A stretch of DNA of 64,000 nucleotides from Aquimarina sediminis (GCF_002895435.1 NZ_POYJ01000002.1:186001-250000); one strand, 5' to 3'. Shown: positions 27,001 to 36,189, counted from the first letter of the stretch. Program-made: numbers and translations. The notes: generated by a model from the letters alone, not told the origin.

Positions 27001-29597
27001 GTTTGTACGCAGGCTTATTAGTAGAACCCTATAAATCCAAATGGATTGATCCGGTAACAGGTAATCAGCTTGGTATTGCAAATAATGGAGCCACTCGCCC
27101 TGTAACAGTAAATGGAGTTTCAAAAAGAGTAAGTGACGGTGGTCCAACTGGATGGCAAGCCAATATTGTTACAGAAAATGTAGAAGATAGTTATCGTGAG
27201 TTCATGTTAGAGTTTCAGGATACCCAGCAAGCATACCTTTCTGATAGTCGCACCACTCACGATCCATATCCCGAATTTCCAAAAAAATTCGTTGGAGTGG
27301 CAAGAAAACAATTCTTAGACTCAGTTAGTAAATACAGAGGATGGATGGATACTGATAAGGCTATCCTAAACCAAGGGTATCCTGAGTTGATCTCTTTTGG
27401 GTTTAGAGGTACTTACTCTATGAATTATAGAAATGAACCTTTACCTCTACGTGCTTCAATTCCACCTTCAAATCCTGATTCTACTTATACTCAAGCGGCA
27501 TACCCAGCAGGAAATCTTGCCAATGTGTATAGCTCACAAATAAACAGGGCTGACTCAGTATTTAACACCCAACCCATAGGAGGAACACTTATCCCGGGAA
27601 GCTCTAGGTTTAGATTCCCTGTGAACCCTATTGGACCAGAAATGCAACCAAAAGATCCATATACTCCTTTGTTTAGGGCATATGAAAATGATAAAATTCA
27701 GATTAGGACCCTGGTCGGTGCACACGTGACCTCACATTTTTTTAATGTACATGGTGTTAATTGGCTTTTTGAGCCCTCAAATAAAAATTCGGGTTTACGA
27801 TCCACTCAGAACATGGGGTTATCAGAACATTTTGAAATGAATTTTAAATTTCCTGTAACAGGTAATACAGAACCAACTACCAGTGATTATTTGTATCAGG
27901 CAAGTTCTGATGTAAGTGGAAGAACAGCCGGACTATGGGGTATTATGAGAACATATAATAAAGAACAGTCCAATCTTGTGCCTTTGCCTAATAATGACAT
28001 TACAAAAAATCCTGTTACCGCTATGCCAAAAAATTGTGGTTGCCCAACAAATGCACCACTTAAAGAATATAATGTAACAGCAGTTTCTATCGATCAACTT
28101 GGAGGTGCATTAGTTTATAATCAGAAATTTGGAAATATAGAAGATGACGCTATTGTATTTGTAAAGGATGAAGAGCTTAAAAATGGTACATGGAAGCAAG
28201 AACCTTTGGTACTGAGAGCGAATGCCGGAGACTGTGTAACTGTACACCTAACAAATAGTATTTCTGAAGATTTTCAAGGCAATCCCGGAACCTATAGTTA
28301 CAGATATAAAGATAGTACAGGAACTTTACAAGGGAATCAAGTTGTAAACCTAAAACCTTCAACAAGTGTAGGATTAAACGCCGGGCTATTATCTTATGAC
28401 GTAGGTATAAATGACGGCACCAATATAGGTTTAAATTCTCCTCAAACCATAGATAGAGGAGAAAAAAGAACATATCAATGGTATGCCGGAAAATGGGAAA
28501 ATAACACTCCTGTTCCTGTAGAATTCGGATCGGTAGTATTATCTGCCCCAGACCCACTAGAACAATATGTAAAAGGACTTTTTGGAGCGCTAATCATCGA
28601 ACCAGAAGGCACTACTTGGGTTGAGGATGCTACTACATCCCATTCTGCAAATATCTATGATAGCAATAACAAATTTTTATTTAGAGAATTTGTAATGCAA
28701 TTTCAGGATAATATTGTAGCTAGTTCAAATACAGGTTTTACCACTGTTGGCTATGCTTTAAATTATAAATCAGAACCATTAGCCAGTAGATTAACACAAC
28801 AAGGGCTTACAACAACTTTTAATCAAAATGATCTTGCCGATATTACTTCAAACGTTATCAACAATGGAGATTATCCTGAGACTCCCCACTTTGTAGCAAA
28901 AGCAGGAGATCCATTACGAATCAGGATACTACATCCAGGAGGTAATGGAAATACAGAATCATTTAACTTACATGGTCATGTTTGGCAAGAAGAGCCATAT
29001 ACTGACAACTCTACGCAGATAGGATACAATGATAAATCACAGTGGTTTGGCTTTAGAGATCAGATAGGTCCTTTAAATAGTTTTGATTTGGTAATCAATA
29101 GTGCCGGAGGAGATAATAAAGTACCTGGTGATTACATATATAATAGTATGCTTAGCCTCAGTTTTCAAGGAGGAATCTGGGGGATAATGACGGTTACAGA
29201 TGCTACAGACTATCTTTATGTTGATCATATAAAATCATCTAATAATGCCGCTACTCTATTTGGTATGGCCAGCGTAGATCCAAACACAGGAAAACTACCC
29301 GAAAGCGTTACTCTGGAGTATTATGATAAAAAAATCACGGCACAAGTATCGCAATCTGATGGTTCCTGGGAAATAAAAAATATAGATACCCAAAAATTAG
29401 ATCTGCCTTTTGTTATTAAATCTTCTCTAGGAGGTAAAATAAATGGTGATGCACAGTACATAGCAAAACTTATAAAAAAATCAGAAAAGAACCCTCTTAA
29501 AAAAGTCTTGACAGCGCCCACAAACCTACGCAAAACAGTACTCTTAAAAGGAGTGCACCCAAATAGAGTAGAAGGAAAAAAAGTAAAAATCGAATAA
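24009..29597 (+). CDS. Giant multicopper oxidase, MnxG/McoA-like (putative Mn(II) or metal oxidase)
   Basis: 1862 aa, several times larger than laccases. A signal peptide (about residues 12-30, ending TTFLNAQ) predicts export. Cupredoxin domains with copper ligands recur along the chain. The HVHHQHTHQW cluster is at residues 511-520, HCHFYPHF with the type 1 Cys at 565-572, and THDHFGPSTH near 986. HFFNVHGVNW is at 1243-1252 and NLHGHVW near 1655. The N-terminal NRLGAAQPTGMIFAL motif resembles what I recall of MnxG and McoA, the giant manganese oxidases of Bacillus and Pseudomonas. The last 140 residues are a beta-rich add-on. There is no T9SS sorting domain. It heads a four-gene copper and cytochrome set, 17 bp before the next gene. 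Mn oxidation is inference from family and context. Confidence 0.8.
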   Translation: MVVSTQPLVNLARISLIVFFFGVTTFLNAQVKDTVYVEMAAINQPFMYNRLGAAQPTGMIFALVSDLDQDITYPVSKDILGKVRLRPDKRPRPIVLRANKGNILKIKFTNLLAPFDSLAVVNAYGTKLPDTITQSQASNIYPKTRAAGVHILGTEMANSISSDASWSGANPSSLANPGETLEYILRVPQEGAFLLFSTGATVANGGQPGGQLTNGLFGTLNVQPEGAEWYRSQVTEDDLNQTITHYEQISEYAGTKNIKINKEDVKDIYAMDKTYPIIDYDKKDANGRPILKMYTEKKYNNGSTTRTLVHTDLTAIITGPNRGDFTGDSPSFFKVPASPDRRRPYREFGIHYHESPWTVQAFPVFYESDKNSDGLDLVNTLATGKDNFSINYGSGGIGAEIYANRIGVGPMADCDDCAYEEFFLSSWAVGDPSMVVDIPANSASLVAPNVTQQNQFLFNSNASSADATKTPLLGLKATKALYPDDPSNVYHSYMNDHVKFRVTHAGAGLTHVHHQHTHQWLHSPNSDNGHYLDSQTINPGSSYTLEMVYNGSGNLNKTVGDQIFHCHFYPHFAAGMWSLWRVHDVLELGTELDTNGRPMTNSRALPDGEIATGTPIPGLVPIPKRAMAPVPSKTHIADGEVVIDDISRNPGYPFFIPGVSGSRPPHPPMDFAQGAIYNAVGDSIAFGSLNGGLPRNVVYKAKVPFENHTQYDWTKIVDSIQVIELPEEGTTVEKVAMATHAIRKHKTLTPEGSSGDFILNGLPPVSGAPYADPAIDLSGNKVGTKRVYKAANIQLDIVLNKKGWHYPQQRIISLWGDVAANIDGIKPPEPFYFRANSEEYVEYWHTNLVPEYYELDDYQVRTPTDIIGQHIHLVKFDVTASDGAANGWNYEDGTLAPDLVRERIKSINDGGKRYTYAFQNGKPITDVASYKVNTNILKPHAPNPIWGAAPEDQNWTGAQTTIQRWYADPLLNNRGEDRTLRTVFTHDHFGPSTHQQIGLYAGLLVEPYKSKWIDPVTGNQLGIANNGATRPVTVNGVSKRVSDGGPTGWQANIVTENVEDSYREFMLEFQDTQQAYLSDSRTTHDPYPEFPKKFVGVARKQFLDSVSKYRGWMDTDKAILNQGYPELISFGFRGTYSMNYRNEPLPLRASIPPSNPDSTYTQAAYPAGNLANVYSSQINRADSVFNTQPIGGTLIPGSSRFRFPVNPIGPEMQPKDPYTPLFRAYENDKIQIRTLVGAHVTSHFFNVHGVNWLFEPSNKNSGLRSTQNMGLSEHFEMNFKFPVTGNTEPTTSDYLYQASSDVSGRTAGLWGIMRTYNKEQSNLVPLPNNDITKNPVTAMPKNCGCPTNAPLKEYNVTAVSIDQLGGALVYNQKFGNIEDDAIVFVKDEELKNGTWKQEPLVLRANAGDCVTVHLTNSISEDFQGNPGTYSYRYKDSTGTLQGNQVVNLKPSTSVGLNAGLLSYDVGINDGTNIGLNSPQTIDRGEKRTYQWYAGKWENNTPVPVEFGSVVLSAPDPLEQYVKGLFGALIIEPEGTTWVEDATTSHSANIYDSNNKFLFREFVMQFQDNIVASSNTGFTTVGYALNYKSEPLASRLTQQGLTTTFNQNDLADITSNVINNGDYPETPHFVAKAGDPLRIRILHPGGNGNTESFNLHGHVWQEEPYTDNSTQIGYNDKSQWFGFRDQIGPLNSFDLVINSAGGDNKVPGDYIYNSMLSLSFQGGIWGIMTVTDATDYLYVDHIKSSNNAATLFGMASVDPNTGKLPESVTLEYYDKKITAQVSQSDGSWEIKNIDTQKLDLPFVIKSSLGGKINGDAQYIAKLIKKSEKNPLKKVLTAPTNLRKTVLLKGVHPNRVEGKKVKIE

Positions 29598-29614
29598 TAA
29601 AACAATTGTCATAG

Positions 29615-31534
29615 ATGAGTTTTACTAGTAAGCAAATAAGCTTCTTATGTTTTCTGTATTGTTCTTTATTATTTCAGCAAAACGTAGAGGCACAAGAGGG
29701 ATATCATAAGTCTGTTGTAAAAGAAGGGATTAAGATAGATTTTTCGTTATCTCACCTTCATTCAGGCAAACCAATCAATGAATTTCGTGAGGGTGATCAT
29801 GTATTGTTTCAGTTCAAAATTTCTGATACTATAACAGGAAAACCACTTTCTGGTTCTTTTCCTGCTGCATGGATGGATAAAACCAACAAAAATAAGCCCG
29901 TAGATTGTGGTCGTAAAATTGTTTCTTTTATAGAAGGGGCGCTATTATCACGACCAGAACTAGATCTTAATGTATATTATGTCTTAACGTTAAATGATGA
30001 TAATACCATTAATGTTGTAGATCCATTATTTGGTTTTGGAGGTTCACAATTATTAACCCAAATACAAATTCCGGGTACGGGGTATGATTGGGCAATAAAA
30101 GAAAATCAGACCATGGTATATGTATCTATGCCCAAAGCCAATCAAGTTGCATTAATAAACACCTCAGAAATGAAAAATGAGGCTAATATATCTATTCCCG
30201 GGCAACCAAAAGAAATTGTTTTACAACCAGATGAGCATTATCTATGGGTATCATATGATCTTTCTGGTAAATTTGAAGCTAATTCAGGGGTAGCTGTAAT
30301 TGATACAGAAAAAAAAGTATTGATCAAAACCATTCAAACTGGTTCAGGCTCTCATAACATTGTTGCAGGAAAGGATAACGATTATATCTATGTCACGAAT
30401 CAAAATAGTCAAACCATTTCTGTTATTGATGTACAATCATTAGAAAAAGTAAAAGATATCTCTATTCGGGATATTCCTGTTTCTATAGCCTATTCTGAAA
30501 AAGCTAATGCCCTTTATGTAGTAAATAAAAAGAGTTCGATCATTAGTGTTATAGATAGAACAACACTTCAGGTTATTGAAGAAATTAATGGTAAAAAAGG
30601 TATTGATAAAATAACATTTGCACCAGACGGAAGATTAGGTTTTGTGCTTAATCCATTGGCAAATACAATCAGTATTATTGACAGTGCTACCAATAGAATT
30701 ATTCAATCTGCAGATGTTGATGAACAACCAGATGAAGTAAGTTTTTCGGATGAGCTGGCATATGTAAGACATCTGGGAAGCGAGATTATATGGATGATCC
30801 CATTAGATGTTATAGGTAAAGAAGGAGCAGAAATCCCACTAATTGACTTTACCGGAGGACAAAACCCTCCTGCCTTAGGAGCAGCAAAAAATGGTGCTTC
30901 GGGAATTATTCAAGCGCCTGGGGCAAATGCAGTATTAGTATCCAATTATTTAGACAAATCCATTTATTATTATTCTGAAGGAATGGCGGCACCAAGTGGT
31001 CATTTTAGCACCTACGGCAAACATCCTAAAGCCGTTCAGGTAATTGATAAAAGTATAGAAGAAACAGCTCCTGGAGTATATCAGACAACAGCACAACTAC
31101 GTACGCCTGGTGATTATGAAATAAGTCTTTTTTTAGATGTCCCTTCTTTTATGGAATGTTTTGCGGTAAATGTTTTACCAAATAAAGAAAAAGAAAAAAA
31201 ACGTCTAAAAGAGATCCTTGGTCCCATTTCCATACACTATTTATCATCTAACAATCACGCCAAAGTTGGTACAGATGTACCTGTCAAGTTCGAATTACTG
31301 GATGTAAAAACCAGCAAACAGGTATCTGAGCTAAAAGATGTCAAAATAATGACAATGAATAGCGCTGGCAGAGGATATCATTCTATAGCAGTCAAAGAAT
31401 CCGAAATCAAAGGAGTCTACAAAACAAATTTAAAATTTGAAGAGGAGGGCTTGCATTATATATATGTAGAGTGTTTATCCAGGGGCTTAACATTTAACAA
31501 TCCTCAGTTTATGGCACTATATGCTTACGAATAA
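29615..31534 (+). CDS. Exported YVTN-type beta-propeller protein
   Basis: 639 aa. A signal sequence lies in the first 27 residues (to NVEAQ). An N-terminal domain of about 110 residues (IDFSLSHLHSGKPINEFREG) precedes a seven-bladed YVTN/YncE-type propeller, with repeats such as YIYVTNQNSQTISVIDVQS and ALYVVNKKSSIISVIDRTT (about residues 180-400). A C-terminal domain contains a beta-sandwich (about 545-635). Such propellers are binding scaffolds or recognise redox partners in the periplasm; no catalytic residue is evident. The internal Cys in PVDCGRK and the Met/Cys segment FMECFAVNV could touch metal. Position between oxidase and SCO chaperone suggests an accessory subunit of the oxidase. Confidence 0.72.
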   Translation: MSFTSKQISFLCFLYCSLLFQQNVEAQEGYHKSVVKEGIKIDFSLSHLHSGKPINEFREGDHVLFQFKISDTITGKPLSGSFPAAWMDKTNKNKPVDCGRKIVSFIEGALLSRPELDLNVYYVLTLNDDNTINVVDPLFGFGGSQLLTQIQIPGTGYDWAIKENQTMVYVSMPKANQVALINTSEMKNEANISIPGQPKEIVLQPDEHYLWVSYDLSGKFEANSGVAVIDTEKKVLIKTIQTGSGSHNIVAGKDNDYIYVTNQNSQTISVIDVQSLEKVKDISIRDIPVSIAYSEKANALYVVNKKSSIISVIDRTTLQVIEEINGKKGIDKITFAPDGRLGFVLNPLANTISIIDSATNRIIQSADVDEQPDEVSFSDELAYVRHLGSEIIWMIPLDVIGKEGAEIPLIDFTGGQNPPALGAAKNGASGIIQAPGANAVLVSNYLDKSIYYYSEGMAAPSGHFSTYGKHPKAVQVIDKSIEETAPGVYQTTAQLRTPGDYEISLFLDVPSFMECFAVNVLPNKEKEKKRLKEILGPISIHYLSSNNHAKVGTDVPVKFELLDVKTSKQVSELKDVKIMTMNSAGRGYHSIAVKESEIKGVYKTNLKFEEEGLHYIYVECLSRGLTFNNPQFMALYAYE

Positions 31535-31570
31535 TAAAATCACATAATCAAAAACAAATAATCACTTATT

Positions 31571-32749
31571 ATGAAACAACTTAAAATCAGTTTACTTATA
31601 ATAACAACATTACTTTGTCAAAGTGCCTTTTCGCAAACAAAAAAAGAATCCAAAAAAGCAAGCTGCTGCTCTACCTCTACTAAAACAAAAAAAGAAGCAC
31701 ATTGCTCTTCGATGTCCATGCCGATGTCTATGTCAAATTCTGAAACAAAACAGCGTTTTTCTTTGCAAAATCAATTCGGAGAAGATGTAAATTTTCATGA
31801 TTTGATCAAAGGCAAAGTCGTGGCACTCAATTTTATTTTCACTAGCTGCAAAACGATTTGTCCTCCAATGGGAGTCAACTTTATTCATCTCAAAAAATTG
31901 ATGAATAAGCGAGTAGAAAACTCAGAATTAGTAATGCTTACTATAAGTATTGATCCTATAACAGATACTCCCGAACGACTACTAGAATGGAGTAAGAAAT
32001 TTGAAGCGGGACCAGGATGGACATTGCTTACCGGAGAAAAGAAAAACATAACTACCATATTAAAAAATCTAGAAGTATACACAGCTCTAAAAGAGGAACA
32101 TGCACCAATTATATTACTGGGAAAAGGAGGTGAAAACAATTGGATAAGAACCAATGGATTAGCTAACCCCCAAGAACTAGCTAAAACTTTAAATACCTTT
32201 TTTGATCCTCCGACACTGGGATACATTAACAACCAACAAAACAAAACCGAAATATATAATCGAGACGAAAATTATTTTACCAATACCGAATTAATTAACC
32301 AGCATGGAGATAAAATGAGGCTATACGCCGATTTAATGAAAGACAAAGTAGTAATTATTAACCCTTTCTTTTCAGAATGTACCGGTGTATGCCCATTAAT
32401 GAGTAGTAATCTAGAAAAGATCCAAGAATATCTGGGAGAAAAACTAGGTAATCAGGTGCATATCATCTCCATGACGGTCGATTACAAAACCGACCAGCAA
32501 AACGTATTAAAAACATATGCAGAATCGTACAATGCTCGCAACGGGTGGTATTTTGTTACCGGTAAAAAAGAAAACATTGAATTCGCCCTAAAAAAACTAG
32601 GGAAAAATGTTTCTACCAGAGAAGGACATGATTCTATTTTTCTTGTAGGAAACCTGAACACTAAACTATGGAAAAAAGTAAATGGATTAGCGGCTGTAAA
32701 TGATATCATTACTCAGATAGACAGTGTTATAAACGACCAAATTGATTAA
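31571..32749 (+). CDS. Tandem double SCO1/SenC-domain copper chaperone
   Basis: 392 aa. A signal peptide (ends SAFSQ, about residue 22) is followed by a Cys/His/Met-rich stretch (ASCCSTST, AHCSSMSMPMSMS, about residues 30-56) that looks like an extra copper-binding segment. Two thioredoxin-fold SCO domains follow. Each keeps the CxxxC pair and the distal His: C93/C97 with the EEHAP His, and C270/C274 with the EGHDS His. Single-domain SCO proteins deliver copper to cytochrome oxidase; the doubled form here probably loads the giant oxidase encoded upstream. It is separated by 9 bp from the following cytochrome gene. Periplasmic, possibly soluble. Confidence 0.88.
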   Translation: MKQLKISLLIITTLLCQSAFSQTKKESKKASCCSTSTKTKKEAHCSSMSMPMSMSNSETKQRFSLQNQFGEDVNFHDLIKGKVVALNFIFTSCKTICPPMGVNFIHLKKLMNKRVENSELVMLTISIDPITDTPERLLEWSKKFEAGPGWTLLTGEKKNITTILKNLEVYTALKEEHAPIILLGKGGENNWIRTNGLANPQELAKTLNTFFDPPTLGYINNQQNKTEIYNRDENYFTNTELINQHGDKMRLYADLMKDKVVIINPFFSECTGVCPLMSSNLEKIQEYLGEKLGNQVHIISMTVDYKTDQQNVLKTYAESYNARNGWYFVTGKKENIEFALKKLGKNVSTREGHDSIFLVGNLNTKLWKKVNGLAAVNDIITQIDSVINDQID

Positions 32750-32758
32750 ATTTTTTAA

Positions 32759-34300
32759 ATGAAAGTGTACCCCGTATACCTATTATTCCTCTTTTTTGGA
32801 TTTACTGTTGCCAAAAATTCATATGTACTGGTCGTAAACCAAGGTATGACTGCACAGCAAAAAGCAGGAAAAAACATCTACACCAAAGGGATAGGCACAA
32901 CTAATGTAAAAATAACGGCAGAGATGTCGGGTGTAAAAGTATCGGCAACCATAATGCCTTGTATTAATTGCCATAAAGCAGATGGTACTGGAAATCCTGA
33001 AGGAGGTATCGTGCCGTCTAATATCACCTGGGCAGAACTAACCAAAAATTATGGTGGAAAACGACAAGATAATAAGAAACGACCTGCCTATGATAAAACA
33101 ACATTGAGAAAAGTAATAACTACCGGAATAGATTCGGGAGAAAATCAATTGCATACCACAATGCCCAAATACAATATGAGTAGAGAAGATCTTGATAATC
33201 TTATCGAATATATAAAAATAATAGGCACTGATAAAGATGTTGAGTATTCGGATTCTAGTATTCAGATTGGAGTTGTGTTACCCGAAAAAAACACAATCTC
33301 GGGAGGTAAAAATGAGGCAATTAAAAATCTAGTAAATGCATATTGCTCTTTTATAAATAACCAGGGAGGAATTTATAATCGAAAAATAGAACCCTCATTT
33401 TTAGAAAACAAGGAAAATTTTACTCACGATGAGTTCTTTATGCTAATGGGGTTTGGTGATAAATCTATTGCAAAAAAAGCAAATCTAATCGAGATTCCCG
33501 CTCTTTTGTCTTTCTCTAAAGAAAGAGTTAATAGCGGTTTTAAAAATCAATATGCTTTTTATGTTTATCCAAGTTTAACTGCACAAAGTGTATCTCTTAT
33601 AGATTTTTATAAACAACAGAAATACCAAAAAACAACAAGTAATACTACCATAGTTTATTCAAAAGACCAAATCCGAACAGGGATGGCAAAAGAGGTAGCA
33701 GATTATTATCATAAGCAATTCGGACTGCACCCAAACATGCTACTCATAAGTCAAAATACTATTGAGGAGATTGCAAAAAACAAAAGTATTTCATCAGACG
33801 GATTACTCATTTTTATAGGTCCTAATGTTCTTGGAAACGAATTACTAAATGCCTTTTACAAAATTAAAAAAACACCCTTTGTTTTAATTCCAGGAAGCGT
33901 ATCAGGGGTTAACCTATTCAAAATACCAGCAACGTTTCAAAACAAAGTATTCATTGGCTATCCTACCTGGGTATCAGAACGAACTTATGAAGGGATACAA
34001 ACGTATCAAAACTTGAATGATAATTACAAATTGAATTCTTCCTGGAAACAAGGACAACTAGATATGCTCTCCATGCTATTAACCACAGAGGAATGCTTAA
34101 AAAGAATAGGCAAAAATTTAAGTAGGCCTAATTTTAAAGAAACAATGGAAGGTTTATTCGAATACTCTAATGGTTTAACTCCTTCAATAACATATAATTT
34201 AAATAAACGTGTAGGAAACTCCAATATATACATCATTGGTTTTGACACAGAAAAAAAGAAAATGAAATTGATTACTACCATAAATAGTAAAGAAAAGTAA
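32759..34300 (+). CDS. Cytochrome c fused to a periplasmic-binding-protein domain
   Basis: 513 aa. The start lies 9 bp after the double-SCO stop and residues 5-17 are hydrophobic, fitting export. The haem motif CINCH is at residues 68-72, with a Met ligand probably in HTTMPKYNMS (about 125-135), giving a class I cytochrome c domain to about residue 155. The remaining 350 residues (from IQIGVVLPEKNTISGG) resemble the LivK-type periplasmic-binding fold with two lobes; the linker is short. This combination would couple ligand binding to electron transfer, or use the fold as a docking domain. It is the last of the copper set and ends one base before the next gene, which is metabolic. Confidence 0.8.
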   Translation: MKVYPVYLLFLFFGFTVAKNSYVLVVNQGMTAQQKAGKNIYTKGIGTTNVKITAEMSGVKVSATIMPCINCHKADGTGNPEGGIVPSNITWAELTKNYGGKRQDNKKRPAYDKTTLRKVITTGIDSGENQLHTTMPKYNMSREDLDNLIEYIKIIGTDKDVEYSDSSIQIGVVLPEKNTISGGKNEAIKNLVNAYCSFINNQGGIYNRKIEPSFLENKENFTHDEFFMLMGFGDKSIAKKANLIEIPALLSFSKERVNSGFKNQYAFYVYPSLTAQSVSLIDFYKQQKYQKTTSNTTIVYSKDQIRTGMAKEVADYYHKQFGLHPNMLLISQNTIEEIAKNKSISSDGLLIFIGPNVLGNELLNAFYKIKKTPFVLIPGSVSGVNLFKIPATFQNKVFIGYPTWVSERTYEGIQTYQNLNDNYKLNSSWKQGQLDMLSMLLTTEECLKRIGKNLSRPNFKETMEGLFEYSNGLTPSITYNLNKRVGNSNIYIIGFDTEKKKMKLITTINSKEK

Positions 34301-34301
34301 T

Positions 34302-35756
34302 ATGCAGAGAAAAGTACAAATAGTAACTTCTATTACTCACGATGATCAAATATGTGAATTGTCCTATCTACCTAATGAGATTGGGTTGATAGAAGTAAGA
34401 GCTGATCTGTTAAGTGATATAAGCAAGATAAAAGACCATACTAATATTCCTATTATATACGCTTTGCGAAGCAAAGAAGAAGGTGGTCTCTTTGAGGGGA
34501 CGATATCAGAACGATATCGTCTCTTAAAAGAAGCTTCTATTGTTTTTGATTATGTCGAATTAGAAGGAGATCGTGATTTGGCTCCAGAAGTATTAGATTT
34601 TATTCCAAAAAACAAAAGAAGAATTGTCTGGTATGGTTCTCCAGAAAATCATTTTGCCCTTATCACACGTATTCAAAAGTATACTAAAGTCCCAGCTAGC
34701 AGATACAAAATAGTTGTAACGACAGACAACCATAGCGATGGAGTAACATTAATGTCTTTGTTAAATGCAATTAGTAATACATCAATAGTAGTTTATGCCA
34801 TTGGTTTAACCGCAGAATGGACACAGGTTTTGTCTCCTTTTCTGGGAGCTCCAGAAGTACAATCGACTTTGGCAAAAGAAAAGAAACCAGCACCTCATTT
34901 TTTAACCAGACAATTAATAGAGGATTATGGTCTACCCTATGTATATCCTATAAAACAACTCTTTGGAATTGTAGGAAACCCAGTATTAGAATCCATCTCA
35001 CCAAAACAACATAATCAAGGCTACAGAACATTGGGACTTCCATATCTATATCTACCATTTCACACCAACAACTTTTCTTCCTTTACAGATCGAATTATGC
35101 AATCCCCCCTTATGCCTGTTCCATTATCTGGATTAACTGTTGTTTCTCCTTTTAAAGCAAATGGTTATGCTGTTTCTATTGATAATAAGGCTGTAGATAA
35201 AGTTAAAATCTGTAATGGTCTAATACGAAAAGAACAAGGATGGAAAAGTTTTAGTACTGATCCTTATGGTGTCATCCAATCGTTAAATCAAGTTACAGAT
35301 GATTGGAGTCACAAAAAAATAGCCATCATTGGTTGCGGTGGTACAGGTCGAACAATAGCAAGCACATTAAAAAGAATGAATATAAGGGCAACGCTAGTGA
35401 ACAGAACCATTGAAAAAGGACGTAAGGTAGCTGCTTCTTTAAAACTAAGCTTTATAGCATTACAAGCATTCGACGCTAGTCTTTTTGATATTATAATTCA
35501 CGCCACTCCCCTTGGTAAAAACCAGAATGAATCACCCTTTGATATAACACAATTAAACAATGATAGTATTGTGATAGATCATGTCTATTCTTTGGAAGAA
35601 GATACAGAGCTTGTTCAATATTGTCAATTATGTGATATCGAGTTTGTTGATGGAAAAGAAATAGCACGCTTACAGATCAGTCAGCAATTCAAGTTTATGA
35701 CTGGAATAGAAATGCCAAAAGTCAAAAAAGTAACACAAAATCTTAAAATAAATTAA
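34302..35756 (+). CDS. Fused dehydroquinate dehydratase-like and shikimate dehydrogenase protein
   Basis: 484 aa. The N-terminal half (about 1-215) aligns with type I 3-dehydroquinate dehydratase: the EVRAD and ALRSKEEGG motifs, a Glu in VELEGD, and the Schiff-base Lys in RYKIVV are kept. The usual HDFxxTP region with the catalytic His is replaced by a shorter YGSPENHF, and the Ser/Arg of the late loop appears lost (TQVL), so activity is doubtful. The C-terminal half (from about 222, LFGIVGNPVLESISPKQHNQ) is shikimate dehydrogenase-like with Lys in VVSPFK, Asp in STDPYG and the GCGGTGRT dinucleotide motif. Its start is one base after the upstream stop. The location in an accessory cluster argues for a specialised pathway rather than the housekeeping one. 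Confidence 0.82.
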   Translation: MQRKVQIVTSITHDDQICELSYLPNEIGLIEVRADLLSDISKIKDHTNIPIIYALRSKEEGGLFEGTISERYRLLKEASIVFDYVELEGDRDLAPEVLDFIPKNKRRIVWYGSPENHFALITRIQKYTKVPASRYKIVVTTDNHSDGVTLMSLLNAISNTSIVVYAIGLTAEWTQVLSPFLGAPEVQSTLAKEKKPAPHFLTRQLIEDYGLPYVYPIKQLFGIVGNPVLESISPKQHNQGYRTLGLPYLYLPFHTNNFSSFTDRIMQSPLMPVPLSGLTVVSPFKANGYAVSIDNKAVDKVKICNGLIRKEQGWKSFSTDPYGVIQSLNQVTDDWSHKKIAIIGCGGTGRTIASTLKRMNIRATLVNRTIEKGRKVAASLKLSFIALQAFDASLFDIIIHATPLGKNQNESPFDITQLNNDSIVIDHVYSLEEDTELVQYCQLCDIEFVDGKEIARLQISQQFKFMTGIEMPKVKKVTQNLKIN

Positions 35757-36170
35757 ATGCAAACAACAGATTTAGAACATGCCCAAAGGGGTGATATCAT
35801 CTCAGAATTCTACCATGAATGGGCTTCTGAAATAAAAGAATTACTAGGTATATGGAAAAACGTAAACCCAAAAACAGGTCAAATCGCACGCCTCGAAGTT
35901 ATTTCAAAGAATGACACCATTTTTTTGCACTGCTATGGCAAACTAGAGATTGGAGAGAAAGATTGGGGGCAATCTCCTTGTGAACTATTTAGCTCTAATG
36001 TCGGTTCTTCTGAAATTGAAGGGTTTATATCCACTTTTGAGTTTGACTTTATGAAAATTCAGGTAGCAGTAAATATAAAATATGGAGTAATGGTAGTACA
36101 GTCCTATAATACTTTTAAAGATGGAAGTAATCGTAATAATTATTTCTCTCGCGAATTCTTTTGCAAATAA
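35757..36170 (+). CDS. Lipocalin-like small protein A
   Basis: 137 aa, no signal peptide. Contains a GxW-type motif (LLGIWKN, about residue 30) near the start and ends SREFFCK; the body is predicted beta-rich. It is clearly related to the next gene product: both have LGxWxN near the N-terminus, a central tryptophan region and an R-E-F-F-x-K end. This pattern suggests a small lipocalin-like or calycin barrel that could bind a hydrophobic intermediate. It abuts the preceding stop with no gap. Not matched to a named family; the fold call is tentative. Confidence 0.6.
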   Translation: MQTTDLEHAQRGDIISEFYHEWASEIKELLGIWKNVNPKTGQIARLEVISKNDTIFLHCYGKLEIGEKDWGQSPCELFSSNVGSSEIEGFISTFEFDFMKIQVAVNIKYGVMVVQSYNTFKDGSNRNNYFSREFFCK

Positions 36171-36189
36171 CAATCACTAAAAACTAAAT

